A stretch of DNA of 64,000 bases from Ignavibacteria bacterium (GTDB taxonomy: Bacteria > Bacteroidota > Ignavibacteria > Ignavibacteriales > SURF-24), in NCBI GenBank assembly GCA_025612375.1, contig JAAXKN010000017.1, positions 22,621 to 86,620 on the forward strand. The letters are read 5' to 3'. Positions 38,130 through 46,240 of this stretch are shown piece after piece. The notes under the pieces were generated by a model. That model was not told where the DNA came from. It did no database searches and was given only the letters and a program-made list of their open reading frames with translations. Every line of letters starts with the position of its first letter. Within the stretch, counting starts at the first letter, position 1. The position numbers and the translations under genes are program-made.

Positions 38130-39260
38130 TCAGTTCAGGTATCCCAGGACAATCTCGGCTGACCTTTCAGATACACCCGTATTTCCCAGCTTCTCTTCCA
38201 ATGCCTTCAGCCTGTTTCTCATTGCCTCGAGGCTTTCTTCGCTTGACAGGACTGAAGCGCAGGCTGAATAAATCCTTCCGCTGTTTACATCCTTCTGTAT
38301 CAGCTCTTCCACAATCTTCTCACCGGCTATAATATTTACCAGGCTTATCTTGTCAATTTCAATTACACTCTTTCCGATCATATAAGTAAGATAGCTAGTG
38401 GCATAAACAACCACCATTGGAAGATGGAACAGTGCCGCCTCTAAAGTCGATGTCCCTGATTTTATTATTCCGAACTTTGAATACCTGAAAAGGTCATACG
38501 TATGATCCTTTACAACCTTAAAGGGAACTTCAGGAGCAAGCTGCCTGAAAATTCCTTCATCAATATTTGAAGAACAAGCTACAACAGTCTCGAGGTTAAA
38601 TTTCTCCGAGACTTTTGCCGCGGCCTTGATTGTCTCCGGGAATATGCGCCCGATCTCCTGATGACGGCTGCCCGGAAGAACTACGAGAAGATCCTTGCTT
38701 TTGTCAAAATGAAAAAGCCCGTAGAGATCTTCCTTTGTTAGATAGTCATACCTTTCAATTTGTTCCAGAAGAGGATGCCCGACGTATTCAACGTCGATGC
38801 CCGCATCCTTAAAGAACTTTTCCTCGAAGGGCAGAATTACTATCATCTTGTCTACAACTTTTTTTATCTTCCTGAGCCTGCCTTTTCCCCAGGCCCATAC
38901 CTGCGGGGAGATATAATAAATAACCTTAAGCCCGAGGGCCTTGAACTTTTTAGCAATGCTCAGGTTGAACCCTGGATAATCTATAAGAACAACTGTATCT
39001 ATGTTTTTATTTTTAACTTCTTCAATTAAAGCTGCCTGAACTTTTTTTATGAACGGGAGATGCCTTACAACCTCGGCAAACCCGAGGAAAGCCATCTGCC
39101 TTATGTGAAATAGTATTTCCATTCCTTCGGCTTCCATCTTCGGGCCACCGATGCCTGAAATGGAAACTCCGGGACTCTTTCTTTTAATTTCCCTTACCAG
39201 TGAGGCCCCGTGCATATCCCCCGAGGCTTCGCCTGCTACGATCAGCAAATTTTTTGTCAA
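38130..39260 (-). CDS. lpxB: Lipid-A-disaccharide synthase
   Basis: A 376-residue GT19 glycosyltransferase that joins UDP-diacylglucosamine and lipid X to form the lipid A disaccharide. It shows the family start 'LIVAGEASGDMHGASLVREI', then 'IDYPGFNLSIAKKFK', 'YISPQVWAWGKGRLRKI', 'FEEKFF', 'YVGHPLLE', 'VLPGSRHQEI' and the donor-site 'KSGTSTLEAAL'. Length is standard. Its first four bases overlap the stop of the upstream methyltransferase gene. Confidence 0.95.
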   Translation of the reverse strand: MTKNLLIVAGEASGDMHGASLVREIKRKSPGVSISGIGGPKMEAEGMEILFHIRQMAFLGFAEVVRHLPFIKKVQAALIEEVKNKNIDTVVLIDYPGFNLSIAKKFKALGLKVIYYISPQVWAWGKGRLRKIKKVVDKMIVILPFEEKFFKDAGIDVEYVGHPLLEQIERYDYLTKEDLYGLFHFDKSKDLLVVLPGSRHQEIGRIFPETIKAAAKVSEKFNLETVVACSSNIDEGIFRQLAPEVPFKVVKDHTYDLFRYSKFGIIKSGTSTLEAALFHLPMVVVYATSYLTYMIGKSVIEIDKISLVNIIAGEKIVEELIQKDVNSGRIYSACASVLSSEESLEAMRNRLKALEEKLGNTGVSERSAEIVLGYLN

Positions 39261-39844
39261 TATCTGCTCACAAACCAGATTATGATAATTGTCAGCGAAA
39301 CTATGCTGAAGGCCTGGAGCGTTCTTCTTTCAGACTTAAGGCCTGCTGCAATGTTATACTTGGGCTGAGTGACGTTATTATTTTTATAAGCCGATATCCT
39401 GGGCAGAAAGCGCGGAACATTTTTGTAATACTCCTCGTACTGCGCGCCGAAAGCTTTCTTTAAATATGTTTCCTCTTCATTTATAATAAACTTGTACTGA
39501 AGGTAGAAGAAAACAAATGCCGCAATCTGCAGGTAAGGAAACAGGGCTAAAGACATGATCCCGATACCCATGTAAAGAAGAATGTTGCCTACATAGAGGG
39601 GATTCCTCGTATGGGCAAAGGGGCCGCTTATAACCAGGTAAGTCCCGCCCACGGCTCCTGTCGTCCTGGTTTCGCTTCCTGCGTAGCTTACGCCCCAGAG
39701 CCTTATCAGCTCGCCCGAGGCCGCAACAATAAAGCCTATTATAATGCTGTAGATATTAGGAGACCTGAATAATAACATAAGAACCAGAAACGGAATTGGA
39801 GTGTAGCTTCTGTATTTAAAAATTTTAGCCTGAATGCTGCTCAT
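39257..39844 (-). CDS. Isoprenylcysteine carboxyl methyltransferase / PEMT-like membrane methyltransferase
   Basis: A 195-residue protein with about four or five membrane helices. The conserved C-terminal SAM-binding block of the ICMT/PEMT group is present: 'GPFAHTRNPLYVGNILLYMG' near residues 92-111 and later 'INEEETYLKKAFGAQYEEY', with the family's ExxxxxxFGxxYxxY pattern. Bacterial members methylate phospholipids or other membrane molecules; the substrate here is unknown. It overlaps lpxB by 4 bases, so membrane lipid modification is plausible. Confidence 0.8.
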   Translation of the reverse strand: MSSIQAKIFKYRSYTPIPFLVLMLLFRSPNIYSIIIGFIVAASGELIRLWGVSYAGSETRTTGAVGGTYLVISGPFAHTRNPLYVGNILLYMGIGIMSLALFPYLQIAAFVFFYLQYKFIINEEETYLKKAFGAQYEEYYKNVPRFLPRISAYKNNNVTQPKYNIAAGLKSERRTLQAFSIVSLTIIIIWFVSRY

Positions 39845-39877
39845 TTATTTCTTAACCCTGTTTAATTGATGAATAAA

Positions 39878-40597
39878 TTATCCCTGCTTGAACACTTCAA
39901 ATCTTTTCAGTTCAGCCTGGTATCTTTTCTTTAACCGTTTTTTATTTCTTAGCTCCTCCAGTTTCTTCCTTACGTCCTGAAAGTCCCTGAAGGGGAAGTA
40001 TGTGATCCTGTTGACTTCACAATATTTTAAGAGCGAGGCCTTTGCAAAAATAAAATCGCAGTACTGCACGGGGCACTTGTCGGAGTACCCGTCGCCGATG
40101 TAGACTATATAGTCTTCGTCGCCCGACTTACTGAGCAGGTGATTTCTCTTGCAGTTGCCGCAGAACCGGCAGTGTTCGTCGCCATAAGGGAAGAACGGCT
40201 TTAACCTGCCTTCATTTATCTCGGCCCTGTTGCAGTAGACTTCCAGGTCTCCAAGGCCTTCGCGCTCAAGAATTCTTTTAATATAAATATCAAAGCCGTC
40301 GCTTAAGACTCTTATTTCAAACCTGTTTTCCCGGCAGTATTCCACAAAGTCCCTGAATGTGGGGTCAATTTCAATTTCTTCAAGGAACTCCAGGAATTTA
40401 TCAAAGTCCAGAGCCTTTATGGTGTCAAACATCAGGTACCAGCTCTCGGGAGAAGTGATCTTCTCCTCAATCCAGTCCTCCACTATCTGGCGGATTTTTA
40501 CCGGGTCGCCGAAAGTATTGACAAAAGCCTCTCCAACGTCGCGCTTTGTAATAGTACCGTCAAAATCTATAAATATTTTAAAAACCTTGTCCTGCAT
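39878..40597 (-). CDS. HAD-IB phosphatase, MtnX-like
   Basis: A 239-residue HAD superfamily phosphatase. Motif I is 'IFIDFDGTITKRDVGE' (nucleophile D near residue 12, acid D two further), motif II is 'VLSDGFDIYIK' and motif III/IV is 'YIGDGYSDKCPVQ'. It resembles MtnX, which dephosphorylates a methionine-salvage intermediate, and phosphoserine phosphatase-like relatives. A cysteine cluster 'CRFCGNCKRNHLL' before motif IV suggests metal binding. No other methionine-salvage genes are adjacent, so the substrate is uncertain. The C-terminal ~35 residues are highly basic. Confidence 0.82.
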   Translation of the reverse strand: MQDKVFKIFIDFDGTITKRDVGEAFVNTFGDPVKIRQIVEDWIEEKITSPESWYLMFDTIKALDFDKFLEFLEEIEIDPTFRDFVEYCRENRFEIRVLSDGFDIYIKRILEREGLGDLEVYCNRAEINEGRLKPFFPYGDEHCRFCGNCKRNHLLSKSGDEDYIVYIGDGYSDKCPVQYCDFIFAKASLLKYCEVNRITYFPFRDFQDVRKKLEELRNKKRLKKRYQAELKRFEVFKQG

Positions 40598-40618
40598 TCC
40601 TTCTCTTCACATTCAAAA

Positions 40619-42637
40619 TTATCTTATAATTATCATCTTCTTTACGTCCACAAATTCTCCCGCCTTCATGCGGTAGAAGTACACCCCGCCCGGAAGTTTC
40701 CCGTAGCTTCCCTCTGCATTAAAGGTAAGGCTGTGCTCGCCTTTCGACTGGAAGCCGTTTACCGGCACGGTTACGGTTGCAATTTTATCTGAATATATTT
40801 CAATTATAACATTGTTGTCTTCGGGAAGGTAATATTTAATTACCGTTGAATCAGAAAAAGGATTCGGGAAATTCTGCGCAAGGGCGTAGCTGTTTGCGTT
40901 AAAGCTGAAGTAATTCAGCTTAACCGGAGCCGACTTCATTTCATCGCCGTCGTTATCTACCTGAACGAGCCTGTAATATACTTCGGAGCCCGAGGGGACG
41001 GTTTCAGAAAAGTCATACGTGTTCATTCCTTTCTGGTTCTTTGCCGGGATGAATTTAATCCTTTCCCAGGATGTATCCGAATCCTTGGAGCGTTCTACAT
41101 AGAATCCCTTGTTGAACTGTTCGTTGTTTGTCTGCCATGAGGCCCTTACCAGGCTGCCGTCTAAAATCGCATTGAATCCCGTAATTTCATGGCTGTACTT
41201 GCCGCTGCTTAAGATCCTCTGGCCGAATATGCCGTTCTGACCGTTCCTGTTTTCCTTAAAGACTGCGGTTATGCTTTTGCCCTTTGCGGGGATGAGGTTC
41301 AGATAACTTTTTTCAGAGTTCGCATTTGAGGCAAGCGCAACTCCGGAAGAATCCCAGAGCCTTTTGCCGTCACTGCTTATTCTCTGCGAAAGTATGTTTC
41401 CTCTTTGCGTTTTGCTCCTTTTATCCAGCCATGCAACAATGGTTCCTGAAGTGTGGTCGCTTATTATCCTCTGGCTCATCTGGCTGCCCTTCATTTTAAT
41501 TACAGGGTTGCCGTCTTTCATCCACTGCGGCTGTCCTTTCAGGTTATACTTCTGTACGTATATATCCTTGTCGCCAAGGGACTCGTTTACCCAGGTAAGT
41601 GTCACCGTTGAATCGGTGCAGTAAGGCTGCGGGCTTGTCTGGTCGCCGTAACGGTTTGTTATTTTCTCCCCGTTTTTATTCCACATTATCTTTCCGTCAA
41701 TGGATATCATCTGCTGGAGTATGTCGCGGCCCGACCTTTTAATTTCCCATGCGGCATATACGCCTGTGCGCCCCATGGAGCCAATAACATAGTTAATTAC
41801 ATTTTCACCTGAGGTTGAAACCAGGAGTGGTCTTCCGCCCCAGCTGGGCTTTCCCAGGGAGTTAATGTGCTGAGCATAAAGCCTGGCTTTCCCTTCGTTT
41901 GACTCGATCCAGAAAACGTATGCGCCGCCTTTACCGTCTGCGGCAATAGCGGGTCTGGATTTGATGGAAGGGGAGTTTGAAATAATTGTGCCGTTACCCC
42001 TGAATGAAGTCTTGCCCGAAGAGTTTAATTTCTGAACGTAGACGGCGTAGTCTGCCGGGGTGCCGTAATTTCTGTAAATGTATGTGACAAATGAATTTGC
42101 ATCGTTATCGCCTGTGGCCGAAAGTTCAAGTATGCCTGCATCCTGAATTGAAACCCTTACGCCCTTGCTGCCCCAGAGTATGTCTCCTTTTGTGGAAACC
42201 CTCTGCGCGTAGAGCTCGCCTGCCTTGCCGTCGGAAAAATCCTTGAAGAAGACGACTGCGCTGCCCGGAAGGGAAATGCCCGAAACGGGAAGGCTCCTCG
42301 AAGAGGAGTTCATGCTGACGGGCTTGCCGTCTGTCCTGAAGCTTACCGTGCCGTCTTCGTTATAATGCTGAAAAAAAACATTTGTATGCGTTGAGTCCGT
42401 CTTGTCTTCCCAGAAAACAAAGCCGCCGCCCTGTCCGTCGGGCGAAGAGGTAATGTTGTAAGGGTTTTTTGTATTTGAAACAAGTATCCTGTTTATCTGG
42501 GGATTATTGTTCCACTGTGCATGTATTTTCCCATCAGGCATAAACAGGAGGGAGGAAAGGATCATCCCCGCCGCAAGCAGCTTCCTGGTTCTGCCGGAAA
42601 ATGCAGCTTCCGTGTGCTTATCTATTAATAATTGCAT
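40619..42637 (-). CDS. Secreted protein with T9SS type A sorting domain
   Basis: The start is placed at 42637 (GAGGA six bases upstream), 20 bases inside the end of smc. A longer frame to 42703 lies fully within smc. The 672-residue protein has a signal peptide ending 'GKIHAQ'. Repeated ~55-residue beta units at about 40-460 ('GGGFVFWEDKTDS', 'GGAYVFWIESNEG', 'GTIVAWLDKRSK') resemble a beta-propeller. A fibronectin-like domain follows at about 510-585. The C-terminal sorting domain begins 'LAQNFPNPFSDST' and ends 'VDVKKMIIIR', the signal for type IX secretion. Function of the cargo unknown. Confidence 0.85.
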   Translation of the reverse strand: MQLLIDKHTEAAFSGRTRKLLAAGMILSSLLFMPDGKIHAQWNNNPQINRILVSNTKNPYNITSSPDGQGGGFVFWEDKTDSTHTNVFFQHYNEDGTVSFRTDGKPVSMNSSSRSLPVSGISLPGSAVVFFKDFSDGKAGELYAQRVSTKGDILWGSKGVRVSIQDAGILELSATGDNDANSFVTYIYRNYGTPADYAVYVQKLNSSGKTSFRGNGTIISNSPSIKSRPAIAADGKGGAYVFWIESNEGKARLYAQHINSLGKPSWGGRPLLVSTSGENVINYVIGSMGRTGVYAAWEIKRSGRDILQQMISIDGKIMWNKNGEKITNRYGDQTSPQPYCTDSTVTLTWVNESLGDKDIYVQKYNLKGQPQWMKDGNPVIKMKGSQMSQRIISDHTSGTIVAWLDKRSKTQRGNILSQRISSDGKRLWDSSGVALASNANSEKSYLNLIPAKGKSITAVFKENRNGQNGIFGQRILSSGKYSHEITGFNAILDGSLVRASWQTNNEQFNKGFYVERSKDSDTSWERIKFIPAKNQKGMNTYDFSETVPSGSEVYYRLVQVDNDGDEMKSAPVKLNYFSFNANSYALAQNFPNPFSDSTVIKYYLPEDNNVIIEIYSDKIATVTVPVNGFQSKGEHSLTFNAEGSYGKLPGGVYFYRMKAGEFVDVKKMIIIR

Positions 42638-45600
42638 CAAAATCCTCATTAAAGCGTACACTGACCAATTTGGAAATGCCTTCTTCCTGGATCGTGACGC
42701 CATACATTGTTTCAGCAGCCTCCATGGTTCTTTTATTGTGCGTCACAATAATAAACTGTGTGCTCTTGCTGAATTCTTTAATAATACGCGTAAACCTGTC
42801 CACGTTTGCGTCATCAAGCGGAGCGTCAACTTCGTCCAGAATACAGAACGGGCTCGGCTTGACTAAGTAAATTGAGAACAGAAGAGCCGTTGCCGTAAGT
42901 GTTTTTTCTCCTCCTGAAAGGAGCTCAATTCCGGTAGGCCTTTTGCCCTTAGGTTTTGCTATAATTTCAATCTTCGATTCCAGCGGATCCACGTCCTCTT
43001 CCAGCTTCAGGTCGGCCTCGTCGCCGGGGTTGAAGAGCGTGCGGAAAATCCTGATGAAGTTTTCCCTGATGGTTGCAAATGTATCAAGGAAGAGCGTCTG
43101 TGCCGTAACGTTGATCTCTTCAATCGTCTTGATGAGATCCTTTTCCGATTCCACCAGATCGTTTCTCTGCTTGTGCAGAAAGTCGAGCCTTTCCCTTTCT
43201 TCTTCGTATTCAGAATAAGCCAGAAGGTTGATCGGTCCCAGGCCCTTTAACTGCTGCTTGTGCTGCTGAACCTCGGAAGAACGTTCCTGGAAGTTAAAGG
43301 TATCCAGGTCGTCGAACTCCTTGAGTTCAAGCGTAATAGAGTAGTTCTCTTTTATATTGGCAAAAAGATTGTCTATCTTAAGCGTAATTTCATTTATCTT
43401 AATGTCTGCAGAATGTATCTCATCAGAGACACGGTCGCGTTCTTTTCTGAATTCGAGTAGCTTTTTCTCAAGTTCCATCGCCTGGGACTTAATGCCCCTC
43501 AGGTTGTTGTCGATCTCGGTTTCAACGGCAACCATTTTCTTCTTCTCGGCCTCAAACTCGTCAAGGTCCAGCTGTTTGTCCTCAATTACCCCATCCAGGG
43601 AAACCATCTCCTCCTTGGTGGAGGTAATGTCGAACTCTCTTTTCTGTATGGACTTCTTTATATTTTCCTTTGACGTCTGAGCGCGCTCGGTGGAGTTCTC
43701 AAGGTTTTTCTTTTCACCCAGGAGCCTTTCAAGCTCAAGCTTCATCTGGTTCTGCTGTGTAATGACGCTGTTGTAAGCTGTTTCTGAAGCCTTGACCTCT
43801 TCTTCAAGCTGTGAAGTCTGCTCCTCGGCCAGCTTCTTTTGGGCCGCTTCCTCTTCAAGCACGAGGCTTAGAGAAGAGATCTCATTGTCTATCTGGTTTG
43901 AAGTCCTTGCAAGCTCGTTGATTTCAAACCTTGCCTTTTCAATTTCATCCGAGGCTTTTTTCTTTTCAAACTCGAACTGTGCTATCTGCTTTTCAATGTT
44001 TGCAAGGTCATTGATCAAAATGCGGTTCTGGTCCGAGAGGTCCTTCAGGTCAATTTCTTCTACCTTGGCTTCGGTTTCCTTTATCTTATCACGCAGCCTC
44101 AGGAGGTTTGCCTCATAGGTCGGGAATTCGTTCTTCAGGTTCTCCAGCATCTGCTTTCGTCCGAAGAGCGTGTCGTCAAGCCTGGGGGCCGAACCCGCGT
44201 CAATAAGCCCCGAGTTGTTAAGGAAGTCGCCGTTAAGCGTTGCAAAGTTAAACTCGGGGAACTTCCTGCTGAGTTCAAATGCCGATTCCAGATCCTTTGT
44301 AATTGCAGTCATGTAAAGGAGCTTCTTAAAGAACGGCTTCCATTTTTCATCGGCCTGAATGAAGTTTTCAGCCCAGCCTATAAACGCGCCTTCTTTTTCC
44401 AGCTTCTTAATGTTCTTGCGTGTCGAATAGTCCTGCAGCTTTTTAATGAGCGTTTTTTTCGTCCCGGAATTATATCCCAGTACATAGAAAGATGCCTTCC
44501 CGAAATTATTCTCCCTCAGGTAATCGACCGCTTTCTGCAGGTCCTGGAACGATTCAACGAGAAGGTTATTGAGCACATTCTTCAGCGATGCTTCAAGAGC
44601 AAAGCGGTAGTCTTCTTCTGCGTTGCCCACGTCGGCAAGGAATGTTTTCTCCCTTTCGGTCCACCCCTCGTTTTCAATTAAAACCTTGGCGCCTTTTGAG
44701 ACACCTTCCAGGTTATTGATAAGGCTCTGCAGAAAGTCAATTTTGTCCTTAAGGCTGTTAAGTGTGCTTCTTTCCTCGTGCTCCTTGCCCTTTAAGTCAG
44801 TAAGCTCTTTTTCCAGCTCTTCTTTTTCTGTCTGTTTTTTTGCGAAGTGCTCTTCGCCCTGGGCAAGTTTCTTCTCGGCTTCAACCTTTTCCTGTTCAAG
44901 CTCTTCTAAATATCCTACGGTCTTGGCCAGCGTATTTGTGATGGAAAGGATCTTGTTGTTCAGCTTTTCAATTGCCGATTCCGTGTTATCCAGATTCTTC
45001 CTGAGGTTTTTCAGCTGGTGCTCTTTTTCAGTGATGTCCTTAAACTTATTGAGGTTTTCCTCCCTCTGTGCCCTGAGCTCGGCTTTTTTGTCCTCAACAA
45101 CCTGCTTTTTATCCTGAAGCTGCTGCTTGTTTTCCTCGATGCCTTTTTCCTTGGCCTCGATTGAATTTTTCACCTGGACAATTTTATTGCTGTTTTCAAA
45201 GATGAGGTCGTCTGTATCCTCATCCTGGAAGTGCAGCTCTTCGAGTTCCTGGCCGTAGCGCGTGAGGTTTTTGTCTAAAGATTTTTTTCTTTCCTCGGCA
45301 ACTGAAATGCCGTTCTGAACGTTGTGTATCTTGTCCGTCTGCGCCGAAATGTCACGCCTTTTGATCTTGAGGTCGTTTTCAATGAGGTTGATGTCGTTTC
45401 TGAAAACAACAAGCTCGTCTTCAAGTTTCCTCAGTTCGCTTTCAATCTGCACCTTGCGCCTGAAGGCTTCTTCCTTCTGTTCCTTTAATGTGCTCCTTTT
45501 GGAGTTCCAGAGGGCATATTCCCTCTCTGCCAGGTCGAGTTCCTGTTCTCTTAAAACAGAAGATATTTTGTTGTACTTATCTGCCTTCTTTGCCTGGCGC

Positions 45601-46217
45601 TCCAGCGAGGCAACCTGCTTTTCAACTTCAGCAACAATGTCGTTTACGCGCGTGAGGTCTTTTTTAACTTCTTCAAGTTTCTTTAATGCAAGGCGGCGCC
45701 TCAGTTTATATTTATTAACGCCTGCCGCCTCTTCAAACATGTTCCTTCTTTCATCGGCCTTGTTGCTGAGGATGGTCTCAACCATCTTAAGCTCTATTAC
45801 CGAGTAGGCATTTGTGCCCATACCGGTATCCATAAAGAGGTTTGTAATATCCTTCAGGCGGCAGATGTTGCGGTTTAAGAGGTACTCGCTTTCACCCGAG
45901 CGGAAGATCCTTCTTGTAATGGTAACTTCGGAATACTCTGTAGGCAGAACACCGTTGTCGTTAACCAAAGTCAGCGAAACCTCAGCCATTCCCATCGGTT
46001 TTTTGTTCTGGGTGCCGTTAAAGATGACATTTTCCATTTTGTCGCTTCTTAACGTGCTGCTCTTCTGCTCACCCAGACTCCAGCGTATGGCATCTACAAT
46101 ATTCGTCTTACCGCAGCCGTTGGGGCCTACAATGGAGGTTACACCCTTGTTGAAGTTTACAACCGTCCTGTTGGCAAAAGACTTAAATCCAAAGATTTCT
46201 AACTTTGATAAATACAA
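42618..46217 (-). CDS. smc: Chromosome segregation protein SMC
   Basis: A 1199-residue SMC ATPase that organises and separates chromosomes with ScpA and ScpB. The N-terminal head carries Walker A 'VGPNGCGKTNIVDAIRW' near residues 31-47. Long coiled coils run at about 170-510 and 670-1010 around a hinge near 515-660. The C-terminal head has the signature 'LLSGGEKTLTATALLF' and Walker B 'PFCILDEVDAPLDDAN' near 1120-1135. Length is normal. It follows no scp gene here. The T9SS cargo gene begins inside its last codons. Confidence 0.96.
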   Translation of the reverse strand: MYLSKLEIFGFKSFANRTVVNFNKGVTSIVGPNGCGKTNIVDAIRWSLGEQKSSTLRSDKMENVIFNGTQNKKPMGMAEVSLTLVNDNGVLPTEYSEVTITRRIFRSGESEYLLNRNICRLKDITNLFMDTGMGTNAYSVIELKMVETILSNKADERRNMFEEAAGVNKYKLRRRLALKKLEEVKKDLTRVNDIVAEVEKQVASLERQAKKADKYNKISSVLREQELDLAEREYALWNSKRSTLKEQKEEAFRRKVQIESELRKLEDELVVFRNDINLIENDLKIKRRDISAQTDKIHNVQNGISVAEERKKSLDKNLTRYGQELEELHFQDEDTDDLIFENSNKIVQVKNSIEAKEKGIEENKQQLQDKKQVVEDKKAELRAQREENLNKFKDITEKEHQLKNLRKNLDNTESAIEKLNNKILSITNTLAKTVGYLEELEQEKVEAEKKLAQGEEHFAKKQTEKEELEKELTDLKGKEHEERSTLNSLKDKIDFLQSLINNLEGVSKGAKVLIENEGWTEREKTFLADVGNAEEDYRFALEASLKNVLNNLLVESFQDLQKAVDYLRENNFGKASFYVLGYNSGTKKTLIKKLQDYSTRKNIKKLEKEGAFIGWAENFIQADEKWKPFFKKLLYMTAITKDLESAFELSRKFPEFNFATLNGDFLNNSGLIDAGSAPRLDDTLFGRKQMLENLKNEFPTYEANLLRLRDKIKETEAKVEEIDLKDLSDQNRILINDLANIEKQIAQFEFEKKKASDEIEKARFEINELARTSNQIDNEISSLSLVLEEEAAQKKLAEEQTSQLEEEVKASETAYNSVITQQNQMKLELERLLGEKKNLENSTERAQTSKENIKKSIQKREFDITSTKEEMVSLDGVIEDKQLDLDEFEAEKKKMVAVETEIDNNLRGIKSQAMELEKKLLEFRKERDRVSDEIHSADIKINEITLKIDNLFANIKENYSITLELKEFDDLDTFNFQERSSEVQQHKQQLKGLGPINLLAYSEYEEERERLDFLHKQRNDLVESEKDLIKTIEEINVTAQTLFLDTFATIRENFIRIFRTLFNPGDEADLKLEEDVDPLESKIEIIAKPKGKRPTGIELLSGGEKTLTATALLFSIYLVKPSPFCILDEVDAPLDDANVDRFTRIIKEFSKSTQFIIVTHNKRTMEAAETMYGVTIQEEGISKLVSVRFNEDFDAIINR

Positions 46218-46240
46218 CTAAAAACTCACTCCGTCTGTTA

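Noticed and set aside
40619..42703. Longer start at 42703 for the T9SS cargo gene
   Set aside because: It lies deep inside smc, whereas 42637 has a good ribosome site and leads directly into the signal peptide.
42618..46217. Several plus-strand frames of 80-164 codons opposite smc
   Set aside because: They are serine/phenylalanine-rich mirror images of the Glu/Lys-rich coiled coil, with no ribosome sites.
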